NCBI GenBank assembly: GCA_940671915.1
Contig: CALNVZ010002100.1
Coordinates: 22,009,672-22,073,671, forward strand
Length of the DNA stretch: 64,000 bases
Reading direction: 5' to 3'
Origin: Paracentrotus lividus
Lineage: Eukaryota; Echinodermata; Echinoidea; Camarodonta; Echinidae
Shown: positions 13,101 through 28,100 of the stretch, in pieces
Layout: each line of letters opens with the position of its first letter
How positions within the stretch are numbered: the stretch's first letter is position 1
Notes under the pieces: generated by a model
What the model was told of the DNA's origin: nothing
Databases searched by the model: none
The model's input: only the letters and a program-made list of their open reading frames with translations
Made by a program: the position numbers and the translations under genes

Positions 13101-16100
13101 TTGCCTGTTTTTTGCTTTTGCTTTTGGATCTGTATATAAATCTAATTAATTAAGACAATGCATTTGTTTTTCTTTTTGCTGTTACAGACGATGATGGTCG
13201 GAAAGGCAAGAGCAAGTTATCACAGGAGCTAGCATTGCAGAGTGAAACGTCTACGATACCAGGTACAAATACATGTTTCATATGTATGGAAAAGTTGTGG
13301 AAGAAAATTGGTAATGTTTCATAAGTCCTTTTGTTTTGCTGTTATTTGTCAGGTTTGACCAGACATTGTGACTTGTTAACAACATTTTCAATTCGTTGAA
13401 TAGGAAAGTGGGTGGTAAAAGGAACCAAAAATGCTTCCCTTCTTTACATCATTAAAATTTTACATCTCAATGTCTCTATGATTTCCTCTGTCTGATGATA
13501 AGTTCAGTCTCACAAAAACATCTCTTGTCAGTAGGTGTATCCATGTTATTGCCCTTAGTCTGAGAATATTACACATTTAATAAAAGCAGGTAAACTGGAA
13601 GCAACTAGACACGTTAGACATCTAGGATATGAAAGAGAGACATAATTGAGGGGAAATCATTGAGATTAAAAAGACTGTTGAAACTTTTGACAATGGCCCA
13701 TGCACCTCTGTCCATCTCTTACAAAGAGTATTCAATGATATCGCCTAAAGGAGAAATTCTGATTAAGTTTGTATGAATTGTAAAATATTACACTTTGCAA
13801 TTTGTATAGATCTTGTTCGTCTGCAAGTGTATTGTCACTGGGTAGGATTTGTATTCGACTAGAGATATCTGACTCAATTATCTTTTCTCTCTATTTCTTT
13901 TTCCCCTCCATCTCTCTTTCTCTCCCTCCCCCCCCCCCCCCCCCCCCTTTCTCTCACTCTGATCTGACAGAGGAAGTTCGTGCATACTCCATTGTTGAGC
14001 TTGATAAATCACCTGGAGTAGGATTTGGTCTGACAATCTCAGGTAAGTCAGGGTTTTTTTTTAGGGATCATGATCGTGTTACATTTTTACCTGACATACT
14101 GGTGCCAATTTATTGGACAATTTAGTGTGAAATCAGCTGCAACTTTAAAAAAAATGAGAGTAAAATTTTGGAAGAGAATTTTAATGAAGATAATTTTAAT
14201 TTTTTTTTGCAGCCTATGACAATCAGTAGGCTGCATTTCCAAGTATGATTTTTATAGGAATTCAACTTTAAAGTTTAATTTGCAGAATCACTGTTCATTT
14301 TGCAAGATAATTTTGGCTGCCCCTTTGTTATTCTGTATCTGAAGCTGTCTCCATCTCTTATCGCAGGTGACTTTGTAGCTTGGCAAAGATCATAGCCAGA
14401 ATTCAGCATGAAAGTACATTCATTTCCTTTGATACTTCTTATCAGTAATATCCAGATCATACATACATACATAATACAGACCTGGGATTAATATCAGGGA
14501 TGTCAAATAATTCACACTGACACAGCAGTTCATTGTACTATACAGTTGTTTTCTATGTGATTGCATCAAATGTGTGTGTCAGTAAAAATCTCCGTCTTAC
14601 AAACTTTAATATGGCAGACAAACTTTTAACTTTAGCTCTTCGGACAGAGATATACAGCTCAGGCAAAAATTATTTGACCAAACTCTCTTTCTCTTCTTGA
14701 ACAAGAGCGTTATTTATATTTGTTGCAAAAAGACATATGCTCACATGTCATTGACATAATTGCTGAAAATTGTATAGAAACAGCTAGTTTGTGTTTATTA
14801 TGTTTTTACCACACAAAGCAAGAACACACCCAATGAAACCCTTCGATGAAAAAGAGCTTGGTCTAATATATTTTTTTTTTTGAGCTGTATGTTTGATGTC
14901 TCAATGTGTTACAGGGATCATGTATATTCAATAACTCTAATTTAACTGCTTTTGTATTGAACTATTGTTCTTTGCTTGGAAGGAAACGCACTTCCTATAC
15001 TAGATCTTTTTAGGAAAAACCAACTTGTGAGTGACCCTGACTTGTGAACATTAATACCTACCACATGATTATCATTCAAAACTTAAGACAAGTTAAACTA
15101 ACAATAAAATTTACTTTGCACATGTACTACTTTAAGGTTTAAGATAGGGAGCAAGCATTCAGAGTACATTTTGTTGTATTTGGGTACAAAATCCTCAGAT
15201 GTTTCAGGATTACTTGGTTCAGTCATTATCTGCCTATATGGTTATTAGGAGGTTTCTGAAGAAGGGTCTTCTTGCTTTGCCTCATGAAGATTAAATATAA
15301 TCATTTATTTCTCCTTAAAAAAAAATCCTGATTGTATTAAAATAATATTTTCAATATATGGTGGTCCATATCACTGCTTGAGCAATATCTTAAAATTGCT
15401 CAGGAGGGAATTCAAACATTTAGGCCAAAACACTGTATCCTATGGGATCAATTTTCTTTGACTTGCTATGGTGTCTTTGGATTTGAACCCCCCCCAAAAA
15501 AAAAACAACAACAAACAAACAACAACAACAAAAAAAAAAAAAAAAAAAAAACAACAACAACAACAACAAACAAACAAACAACTACAACAACAAAAACAAA
15601 CAAACAACCCCCCCCCCAAAAAAAAAAAAAAGCAACAACAATCAACAAACAAACAAAAACAAACAAGACAAAACAAACAATAGAACAAAACAAAACAACA
15701 CATTTTCACAAAAATTTGAGATTTCTTGTCACCCCTTCTAAATATTGGAGAACTGCAATGATTTCAGGAGAAACCTGATATAATGAAGCATGGTTTATTA
15801 TTAATATTTGGAAGGGCTTAAGATGAAGAAGACATGTATGAGAAATCAAATGACAGGAAGGCAAGGGGAAGGATAGGCCAATATAATACACATCACTTCT
15901 GGCAATATGCCATTGTTGTGTATGCATATGCAGGATATGAATTCTTTCTGACAATCTTTATTTTGCTTTCTCATGGACTTGTTTTAGACTCCAACAATTG
16001 GTCATAATACCCTTTTTCAAAAACAATATTATCGCTAAGAGATGATGAGGATGAAGAATTGTCTGTGATATTGGCGATGTCAAGAACGTTTAATTAGAGT

Positions 16101-19100
16101 ATCGTAATAAAAGTTTACATCTGGTAAATTCTGAGATTTTTTTCCCCTCAAGATTCGTACTAAAATGCCAATAAACCATCAATCTTTGTGAACAACATGT
16201 ACACAGTACTTATACATTTTTTGTTGTAAAATCTCAAGGGAAAAGGTGTTGTTTTCAATTCAATCAAGAAACTATTTCAGTGATTCGCTCCAACTGTTAT
16301 TGTCCGAAACATAAGTGAGACAGAACTTCTTTTTGCCCAATTGATCGTAGCCCTGGCAGCCACTGAGCAGCGCCAGAACAAAGTTGCTCTATCCCTTTTC
16401 TGTTGAATGCCAAACAGTGTAGCAGCAACTTTCATTTTTTAACATCTTTTGGAATGACGTGGTCATTGATCGAACCCATGACCTCGTGATTATGAGGCAG
16501 ACGTTTTATTATAAACTGAGCCACACATTTAATGTTGTGTTTTATTCTGTGGCAAGTTCTGAACAATGAATGGGAATTTCAGATTAGCATTTGAACTCTT
16601 TAATCAGCAGGAAGTTGGGTTCTAAAGAAGGAAGGATATATGTTAGATCCACCCATCATATAATTCTTAAAGATGCCTTAAGACATATCTGGGAAATATA
16701 TTTCAGTATTATCTAAAATGTTTATTTTATGATTCATTTCCATTAAACTTTTGTCTCATTTATATCAATGAAATACATTAATGGTGTTAACAGGGGTACA
16801 GTGTATGTTAGTCCTAATTTGAATATTGTCTTTGAATATATCATTGCTGGAAAGGAATCTGTTCATATTCATTTGATAAATCAATCAACAATATTCTGGT
16901 ATGGAAGGAATTTTTAAGGAGATGCTTTGATTGAAAGAAAAATAAGTGGAAATGAGTAAGTTTGTTATCATTTATTGATGATTCCTAAACCTTACAGCTT
17001 ACATCAATTCTTAGGGTGGAGTGTAATCAACTTTTCACAATCACATTCTGAAACAGATTTTCCACAATACAATCTTGCAACCATAACAGGACAGGATGTT
17101 AATTCTTGTTCATGAACATGTACCTGAGATTATAAGATGACTGGTTCAGGATTGTCCAAAGGCATCATAGCTCTGTATTAAGGTCGATGTAAACACACCC
17201 CATACCTTGAGCCCATCAATCACACTGTATATAGGATTGTTGAGGTGTTTCTCTACTAGAATGCGCTAGACAATTAACCCTGCATGATATATAAGGGGGG
17301 GGGGTGTATAACCCAAAACCAGTCGAGAGTAAAGTTGACGCTGCACTAGCTCGAGCTGAAACTCGAGATGATCTGACCTCACGCTGCGCAAACAAGCCCG
17401 ATATGCGCATGATAGGATTCAGCTTAGGTATTGCAGCATCGTTCAATTAGTGTGCCAATTTTGAGGCAAGATTTTAAAAATTGGCTCAAGTTTGAAAATA
17501 AGCCCGAGTTGACTTTGGCTAGATTTTGACCGATTTAGCATGCTATTTGAGAGAAACAGCCTGATATTTCATAATTGGGCTAATTTATCACATCATAAAT
17601 ACTTGTCAAGCTTTAGCTAGTACAGCACCGCCCATAGGGCTAGAAGCTGATGGGATGCAGTCGTAATTCACTTACTTTAGAGCAGGAAATTTTACCTTTG
17701 TATTCAAGGCCTCGATGACGATGAGCTTGGCATTGCACCATCTCAGCACTTTTCTCTTGATGATTTCACCATATTATGTACACTGTTTGATAGAAAGTTA
17801 AGTTCCTTTACTCATGCCAAGGAAGAAATGTACACAATTTGTGTCTCTAGTGACATTTGTATTGATAGAGATGAATAGCGAGAAAGAAAATGTCAAGATA
17901 ATTTTAAAAACCAAGGAACATTTGAAATGTAATAAATCAACAATGCAGGGTGCTACATTTAAAATATTGACATTGGGAAATGACAAAGATGATTATAGTA
18001 TGTCATGAGCTTATGATAAAACTGTAAAGGCATATCTATAACTTAGATGTAGTCAATGCTAGAAATTATTATGGATAAATTGCAGATAATATTCTGTTTG
18101 AAATGAAATATTAAAATTGTGTGGTGCCTCTAAGATTAGCATAGTGAAGGTTTGTATCAGTACAACGCCCCCCCCCCATTGGTCAATAACCCCCCAGGAC
18201 AACTACCCCCTCCCCGAAATCAGTGAGGGTTAAGTGTAGGGTTAGACGATGCTTTCTGGTGTGTGTGTGTGGGGGGGGGGGGTAGTTCAAGAACCGAAAG
18301 GGTTTAATGTCATACGTACTCTTGGAATTCATCATCATCATCATCAACATCATCATCATCATCATCATCTTGCACAGACTCTCCATTGATTGGACTGTCA
18401 GCAAGCAGGAACCATCCATTTTGTAGTTGAGTGTTGAAACTATGACAGATGCTTTGATCTCAAGCCAAGATAGTGAGGTAGAGTATGATATAGAAAGGCA
18501 GGGTGTGTTAGTATCCCAAGACGCTCTAAGATTAGATTGAAATACTGATTGGGATTTAGCTGTCCCTCGGATCAAACTAAATTAATTCACTCCCAGGTTC
18601 AGAGAAGATTCTAGATGAGATTAAAGGATTAAAGGATTCTGACAAGCCCCTGGTCATCTTGACACCTTAAAATATTATTCTGACACATATTCATTTTGTA
18701 GGGATGCCATATATATATAAAAATTTGTACAGAGTAATGGAGGATTTCAAGAATTTTGTTTAAAAAGAAAAGAAACAGTCATTCATACATCTGTCAAAGA
18801 ATGTTAAACAATGTGAGTATTTGTGATCAACACAAATTTCCCCACCTAGTTCAGTCTGCAAAACTATCTGTTTAAATGAAAATTGAGCTGATACATCATC
18901 CTCTACTATGGTGATATTTGAATTGTATGATAATCGGATGAATAAAATAAAGATGTACATGTATTTCCTGGAAATTCTGGTTCAGTGATAAAGGAAATCA
19001 ATGACCTTAATTTTGGGAAAATATCCATTTTTGGTTTGGTGGTAAAAAAAAATCAGTGACCTTTTTGAGCAGGAAATAATGAAACAATAAATGATATTAT

Positions 19101-22100
19101 TAGTAAGGAGTAGAATTCCCTTTCCTTAATTCCTTGATCAAGATAACTACATTTTACATCTATGTGAGAAAACTTTTATTTATAGATCCATCATGTTGCT
19201 TATGAATCCAGGGTATGTATATTCCCTTTCAGTTCGAAGAAGATTAAAAAAGATCAGGAACTTCAATTTCACACATTCTAGGGGATTACTAAGAGGAAGT
19301 TGAATTAAATCATGTGCAAAATTATTGTAATGTGATGAACAAGCATCATGTTACTTTAAAACAAGAAAGTTTATGTCAGAACGAAAAAAAAAAGAAAAAA
19401 AGAGACTTGCACAGTCATTCTGCGAGCAGTAAGATATACAGTAAAGATGATGAAAAAGAAGAAATGCATGTATGACAAGGGTTTTTTTCAATACTTGTTT
19501 TAATGTAAAACTTATTCTTTTAATGTTAATTGTGACCTTGTTGTTTTTGTTTTTTGTTTTTACGGTGCTGTCATTCATCATATGAACCTGATGAATGCTT
19601 TTATGCATATAATTCACAAATAAATGTAATGTAAAAAAAATAGTAATATTTTTTAATGCTTTAATATTGATGAGTGTTTTGTTTTTTTTGTTTTTTTTTT
19701 CTTGGTTTGTTCAGATGATCTTTAGGGATTGGTATCTAGGAGTATTGCAACAATATCGGTTTTACAATTGTTTTTTTGTTTTTTGTTTGTTTGTTTGTTT
19801 GTTTTTTTTTTTTTTTGGGGGGGGGGGGTTATAGCCAATCTTTGACTATTTTTGTTGATAATGATTGCATTTCAAATCAAGACTGATTGATCCTTTTTTC
19901 TCTCTCTCTTCCCTAGGTGGCATAGACAAAGATGGCCGTCCTAGAGTTAGTAACATGCGTCCTGGAGGCGTGGCACATCGTAGCGATATGCTTCAGAATG
20001 GTGACTTTATTACAGCAGTCAACAATGTCAAGACTGCTACTCTTAGACATGATGAGGTCATCATACTCTTGAAGAATGCTGGCAATAAGGTTTCATTGGA
20101 GATCGAGTATGAACTCCCTGCATATGGTAAAGTGTAGTTGAGCTGTATTTTCTTAAACCTACTGACCTGTATTCATGACCGAAGACCGAGTTTGTATGAG
20201 TTGAGGTTTATGCAAAGCTATTGTGCTGTTCTTTTTGTCTGTTGTTGACTGATGAATCAGACAAAAGGTTCGCACAATAGTTTTGCACGAACTTCAACTC
20301 ATACAATCTCAGTCTTTGCCTCAGAATATGGGCCACTGTGTTTTCTATTGTGTTGATATATAAATGTCAAAAGGCTTATTACTTTCAAGAAATAAGTTGT
20401 CAATATTGGCCTCCCAGGTTGATAGTAAAATAACCATCCTCCCTTTTTTTTTTTTTTTGATTTATGCATTAAAAAAAAAAATGTATGAATTATTCCAGCA
20501 CCATAGACTGTATAATTTATGTATACTAAGTAACTTCTAGGTGCCTACATGATAATGTTATTTTGTCTTTCAATCTATAAAGCAATATTTTGAGTATTAA
20601 CATATGTACCTTTCTACACAGAATGATATTACCCTAAATGAATTGCCTCATCCTCTCCCAGCAGGACACTTATGTCCTTGAGCAAGGCACTCTAACTACA
20701 TTGGCTTCACTGCACCCAGGTGAAAATGGGTACATGATATGCTTAAGCGCTACATACTTGGCCGCTGAGCTAGGACTGGGGTAATAATGTGTAAAGCGCC
20801 ATGAGGATCATGCCTGACGGAACTGAGCTGTATATAAGAAGCCACCAATATTTATTTTTATTACCATTTATTCATTACATTATCTATTATTACATTATTA
20901 TTATTATTTCATTTATTGTTTTTACTTCACAGCTCCCTTGACTCCGTCAAGTGGTTATTCTAAGACTCTAGACATCCGATTGGCCAGGGAAGATGGTAGC
21001 TATGGATTCACCATTAGGGGAGGAGTAAAGCTAACAGCTTTAAGACACGCCCACTCGTTGTCACACATATCCGCCCAGGTGGCCCGAGCGATAGGTAACC
21101 CCCTCTCTGTTATACTGATTCAAGGATATGTTGGGGAAAATCAGATTGTGAAAAAATTTCATCAGAGATGAACCCATAATAGATTTTGACCAAGTTTTAG
21201 GGACAAAATCAAATCTTGAGGGTATTACCTTGTCAATCTGCAACCATTATAGAAGGTTCATTAAGATATCTTTTCAAAAGCTTTAAACACTGGAAGATAT
21301 TTAAGGGTTATTCGGAAGGTTTGTTGGATTAAATATTTGCAAAACTTTCCTGTAGCTGGAGGTTCATTGATCGATTTGATTAATGAACCTTGTTTCGTAT
21401 TTGGATTACCAAAACTGATTTCTTTTACTGATTCATGAACCTGTTTCTCATGACGGAGAATCAAACATTTGAACTTATAAACCTTCAAATGGAAGAGTAG
21501 TCCCCATGTTTGAGATGTGTCTTAAATTTCCTGTTATCTATCAAATGACTAAATGGATGTTTTATGGTTGAGGTAGTCATATGAGGTCAATCTATTGATT
21601 GACAATGTAATATATTAGAAATACAAGAATCAGGCTTCACATGTAAAGCAAAAGAAGTCTATGTGGGAACGAGGCAGCTAGAAATAGCATAGCTTCAAGA
21701 AAAATGCCAATAATTTCTATGGAATGTCAAGAGGAAGATATTGGGTTTCTTTGTGATTGATTGATGTCTTTCGTGCAGAGACTCTTAAGTAGAGCTCTTC
21801 AGGGATGATAAAGGAAACATTATTTACACCATAACTGAAGTCTTTCATGAAATTGAAGACGATACTGTGCCGTCATATTAATCCAATCTAACCTTTGACA
21901 CGTTCAGGAGGGGTCATTGAAGGTTGGTGATAGATTGGTCGCCGTGGAGACAACGAACCTCAGTCAGGCCTCACACATGGAAGCACTCAACATTATTAGG
22001 CAGGGAGGAGCAATGCTGTGCTCAGATTTGAATATGATGTCTCAATCATGGGTAAGTAGGATGGTCCGTTGGTTTTATTATGGGGTACACAATGTGACAG

Positions 22101-25100
22101 GTTTAGGGTTCAATCATGAAATTATGAATGAAGCACTCAACAACATGAGGCAGCAATGTTGTGCCCAGATTTGAATATGATGTCTCTATCATGGATGAGT
22201 AGGGGATGGTCCGTTGGTTTTGTTGGGATACACAATCTGACAGGTATAGGGTTCTATCATTAATTCATGAGAGAAGAAAGATCTGACAAAAACTTTGGAA
22301 AATAAAATTTAATTGAATTAATTGAATTGAAAAAAAAAAAAAAATGGAGATCCAGAATGAAATATTCATGAAATTGCTTTCTGTGTGATTCTTATTACAC
22401 TTTAAACAGTCAACATCAACAAAATGGGGGGGGGGGTATTCAATTTGACTGATGTCACTTTTATTCTGGATAAATTAGACCCGTTTGCCATACTGATACT
22501 TCCAATTTCACTGTTGATTTTGGGTGAATTTTAAAGGGAAAAGGTGTTATTTGATAATCTTCTCCTAAAGATTAATATTTCCTTTGACATATTTAATGAA
22601 TTTATCCATGCCTATCTTTGTACCCACTTCCATGTCTTTTATAATCACTCAAAAATAATAACCTTGTATTCAAATTAACCGTATCGTCACAAACTATCAC
22701 AATCATCATATTGATATGTACCTTACTAATGCTCTAAAACCGATACATCTTCATAATGTACCTTGCTAACTCCATCTATTCTAACCCTACATTTACTTCT
22801 TCTTTTCATCACCATGTCACAGTGACTAAAACAAAGGTAATAACATAGTCATTCTCATTTCTGTTGTCATTTCTTCCATTTGGTTTTTCTTTGTGGTGTT
22901 TTTGTTACTTTATTAAATGTTGTATTTAGCGTCCCTCCTATAATTTCTTAAAATGCATGCAAGGATGTTGTGATTTGTATTTATATTAAAAAGTTCTTAT
23001 TTCTAAATTGTTTTAAAAACTATTTCAAAACAATGAAAACAATGTTGATTAAGATATGACGCTACCTCCATATAATATAAGATAGAAGAATGAATTAAGC
23101 AGAGCTAGATAAGCATAGAGCATTATTTTGTAGGTGTATATAGTGGCTAAGCATAATATACAAGTAGAAATTAATGATGTAATGTGTTCATAGTAATTGT
23201 TGATCTTCCCAAATTAGAATGTAATTTAATGACATTTCATTTGACATTGAACCATTCTGCTGAAGTAGAATGTAATGTCAACAGTATTTGCTTTCATCGT
23301 CACTTTCCTATAATACAATAAAAGAATCATCATATGTGAGCTGAGAACATGGTATTCTTAATGAGGCAAATCAGATTAGAATGGCCACTGAGACATGAAT
23401 TTATTTATAACTCAACATCCATCACCATCACCATAAGGGAAAAAGTAAGAAGACGGTAAAGTGGATTACAGGTTTTGAGATGCAACGATAAGATGACAAA
23501 GCGTGCTCAGAGCTCACAGAATAATATGGTATGAAAAGAATTGCCTACGTCAAGCTTCACTTCTGGTAATTTATGTAAGGAAACGATGTGGATATTGGGT
23601 AAAGTGATTACTCGGGAGTCATATGATGGAGACAAAGATAATGGTGATGTGTAAATAAGTTCTTTCTATGGTCATGTCAGATGGTTAGATGTAAAGGTTA
23701 TAAGATTGCGGTTGCTAAACCTTCTACCGTTAATGGTTGGTTGGTTGGGCTTTGACAGACGTGTATCAATGGGATGTAATTTTTTATGTGTGGGACTGGC
23801 CTTTACATCATCTGTAAGATGTGACTGAGAATCGAACCTTGGTCCTATTTGAACGGAGTCAGTTTGTAGGTGAATGCAGAGAGTGCTCAATGGCCATTAA
23901 CGATATACCATCCATGGAAACCTTGAATTCTATCGGCTGTTGATTAATATTAATTACCACTGATGGCAGAGTTACCATTAATAGTATAAAGTTTTATTCA
24001 ATGGAGCCTTAAAAACATGTCCCCTTTAAGAATGAAAAATGTCTAGCCTATAATTGACAAGTGCTCATAACTTGGTCAATTTGAAAGGAAAGAACTTGAA
24101 GTAGAGTAAAAACAAAAATAATCTTAAAGATGTACTTAAATGTTAATATTTTCAAATTTCTCTGAGTTTTTAAAAACTGTCAAATCAATGACAGAAAGAT
24201 ACATTGATTTATCCCTGCATGTTATTTTTTCTTCTGAATTTTTGAGAAACTCTAGTACTGCTGTTTTGACTTGCCTGTAATGCCCCCCTTGTCTGCCTAC
24301 TTGTTTATCATGAGCAAGAGAACAGAGACAGAGCCATTGGTGAATCATGATTTACTAATTCTCTATAATCCTTCCCAAATGACAAGTGAGAAGTTTTTTG
24401 ATGAATACAGGGAACTGATGTTCCAAGGCCAGGCTTACACGCCATGCACGCTATCAACCAATTTATGATTTGGCTATTTTAGAAAGCACCACACCCTCGC
24501 CTGGACGTAATGTTATCTCATGGGGATGTATTAGCTTGAAGATGATTGGTCCATCCTTGTGTAGTTTACAGTTTGTAATTAAAATCATACCTCATTAATG
24601 TGAAGGAAAACTTGGCATGTTGCCAGGAGCATACATGTATGTGTGCCATCTTTACCTGCTTTTTATAGGTAATGCCTTGGTCTGAATATGGAATCAATTT
24701 TATTAATAAATCCCGTCCAAAATCATTAAGACATATAGATCTAAACAAAATCTCATATATTATCATGGTCATTCATTATTTTGTATTCATTTTTTAAATG
24801 TCCTCCTGAAATTTATTCAGAGAGCAATGCAAAATGGAGATGAAAAGCATGCAGGTTACCTAAAGAATAGAAACAAACTCAACTTTATATGGAAATGAAA
24901 ATTAAGTTGAGTAACAACTCGTCATGTCCCTTCTAAATATAGACATCTGTCAAAATACTGCCTCTCCCTGATCCTTGATAATAACTGGAAATGGATGCAA
25001 ATTGGCAAAGCATCGCTGTGCTCTCATCTAGGCTAGAATTAGACCGCTGGGTGCCATTTGGTTTTAAACAATTGGGTGCTCTATAACTGGGGTAAAAGCA

Positions 25101-28100
25101 GTCTGTCATGCATTTGCCAGAAAACATAATCTGTGGTTTTATATTTTGTGTATAACTTGATTTACGTTGTAAATGAACTAGACAATGGAAATGTTATTCA
25201 GTGTGTATTGTAGAGAATATGAAATAATGATTACTTTTACCATTAGGAAATGGTCGTTTAAACCAAAATATATAAGGGATATGATAAAGCCATTACAAAA
25301 AATAAATCTCATTTGGAAAATAAATTTATTAATTCATTTTCTTTGGCAACCATATATTACACATAATTTTTTGCAATATTTACAAAGAAATATCTGTGAC
25401 AGTGACTAAATGTAAAAACTAAAACTTAAAGGAATAGAACTAAAAACTGAATTGAATTTATCTTGTAACTATTGATGAGTAAGCGTTGTCAAACTTGATT
25501 GGGGGGAAATTATGACTTCCATTTTGTAATAGTTTGTCATTTACTTATGTATTTATCTTGTCACACCAATGCTATGAACAAGTACCTGATAAAGATCTTT
25601 TAACCAATTTTGGTAGTTAATCATGGGTTGAAAGATACATGTTAACTTTGTCATCACCCCAGTGCTTGGGCTGCTATGTTGGCTAAGAGTTTAAGAAACC
25701 AATTTTGTGCAAGACAATATAATTCAGAATTTAAGTGCTTAAGTGCTACCAAAAAATATTCACCCTCCAGAAATCTAATCACTAAAAAGAAATTAAAAAG
25801 ATCAAACAATAGTCTACATGTTAGTTTTTTCCACTAATACTATTATTTTTATAGTTTATACATGTATTTCAACATCAGAAGCATCCATTTCATCTTTTGG
25901 AACCAACCAGATTGCACTAAATAAGCACACTCCACAGAGAAATTATTAGGTCTTGATAAGAATTATTTATCCATAGAGCCAAATTCTTTCTCTCAAACTT
26001 ATGCTGTCTTATTACCATGTTTTTTTTTCTCGATTACCTCTCCTGTATCCTTTCATATTTCCAGAGCAAAGCAACACTTCTGGCCCGATAACTCAAACTT
26101 TGTATCAATTGCCAATTTTAAAAGAACAATCTAATTGGTTGCTAGTCAATCTTTAAACAAAAGTGAATGTAACAGTGATCTTGATTGGTCATTACTACTT
26201 TGCAATTGATTTGCAAACCCTTGTGCTACAGACCTTGGTGAAACTTGTGTATAAAGGACCTATAAATTTTTTATCATTGAGTATCTTTTTTCAATGTCAG
26301 AGGAAGGTTTAATACAGATAGGAACATCGTAAGTTGGACGTCTGGATAAGCATGTGGCCCATTCACTCATTGATCCTTTTGACGTTAGACACATTTAGTC
26401 TGATCTTAACACCTGAAAGTCGTAGTGTTGCTTGTTGATGGGTTTGCTTGATATGGGAGTTCATGAACCAAGCCTATCAATGACACTTGTGGCAATTTTT
26501 TTTAGCTGTAGATTTCAAATGGAGATTAATGATTTGCCTAGCACCAAAGTTGAAAGATAAATTATGATTGAATGGGGAATAATTCAAGCAAGATCCAAGC
26601 GGTTCATTAAAATGCAATACTTTTTTCTTTTAGTTTAAAAAATGTCCTATGTTTTGGAAAGAATGGAATGGTGTAAGGATACACCTGCAATAATCCCATC
26701 GAAAATCACTGAATCCTAACCCTCAAGCACTTGTAGTTGTTTCTCAAAGAGCACATTGGATATGTAACATAATTGTAACTTAGGTTGTTTTCGATTCCAT
26801 TTTTGAATGTTATCTTTCAAGTTTGGGATATACGACTTACTGGTTATTAACAGTCTGTATCAATAAATTATGGTACAAGTGAATTTTTTTTTTATAGTAT
26901 GAAGATTAATCACAACCTGGTCGTTTGTATTTAATAAAGCAGAAAAATCAGACTTTCTAGTGCACAATTTTTCTCTATCACATTTGGTGGCTTGTACATT
27001 TTTTGGAGGTATGACTAGATTTCGCTACAATCAAGAAAAATCACAATTTCGCATGCTGTTACATGCCTCATGCACAAAATTTAGAATAACTTTTTGTTTT
27101 ACAAAAGAAATTATAACAGACAAAGCGCATGACAAGGAAAATATTTGGCTTTAATTTGATAGCCACATAAACACAATATATATGAAAAAATTTTACACAG
27201 AAAATTATTTTTATGACTGGTACCATTTTTTTTTACACAGACTGAGATGATAAAATAAAAGTAATTTGTTAAGTGTTTATAATGAAATAATGTGCATCTT
27301 CTGGTCCATTACAACCATGGTCAATGTAAATTTACATAGTGATATTTGCATCTATAGAGCTTAAAACAGATATTTGTGGAGATAACAAAATAATTAATAG
27401 AGTCAAATTTGAAGACCCATTAATTGCAATTCTGTTAACATCTCTATTGTAAAATAGTTTTAATATTTGTATCTATAATATGTTTTACGCCTACCGCCAC
27501 TACCTTTCGCGTTTTTCGGGTTGTCTGTCTGTCCGTCGTTACCGTCCGTACGTTCGTTCCGTAACGTTCCGTTTTCGTTTAAATAGCACGATAACTAAAG
27601 AACCATTTGACGGATCACTTTTTCAACAGAATATGTATACATAGGTACGGGACAAATGACCTGATTAGACTTTGGGGTCAGTAGTCAAAGGTCACAGAGG
27701 TCTTGTAATGCATGAAAATGGCTCGTTCTCGCCATAAGACTTAAAAACCGTTTGACCGGTCAACTTCAAAACTTGGGTAATGTGTAGCCTATGGGAGGGG
27801 CAGTGAACTGATTAGATTTAGGTCATGAGGTCAAAGGTCAAAGGTCCACAAGATGTCATCTGTATACATGAAATGTTCGTTTCCGCATAACTTAAGAACT
27901 GTGTGACGGGGTCAACTTCAAACTTGGTAATGTGTTGCATAAATGGGAGGGGCAATGGAACTGTATTTAGATTTTGGGTCAAAGGTCAACAAGGTCACAG
28001 AGGTCATTGTAATACATAAAATAGTTTGTGTTCTCGTGATAACTTAAGAACTGTGTAACAGATCAATCTTCAAACTTGGGTAAATATGTGATATGGGAGG

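Noticed and set aside
15440..15778. Overlapping ORFs of 71-106 residues (Thr/Lys/Gln-rich; Phe/Val/Cys-rich on the other strand)
   Set aside because: All come from a poly-A, poly-C and CAA tract; no start context or domain.
16455..16530. tRNA-Met gene on the minus strand
   Set aside because: The anticodon arm and boxes are recognisable but the acceptor stem does not pair and the D arm is distorted; a SINE head explains it better.
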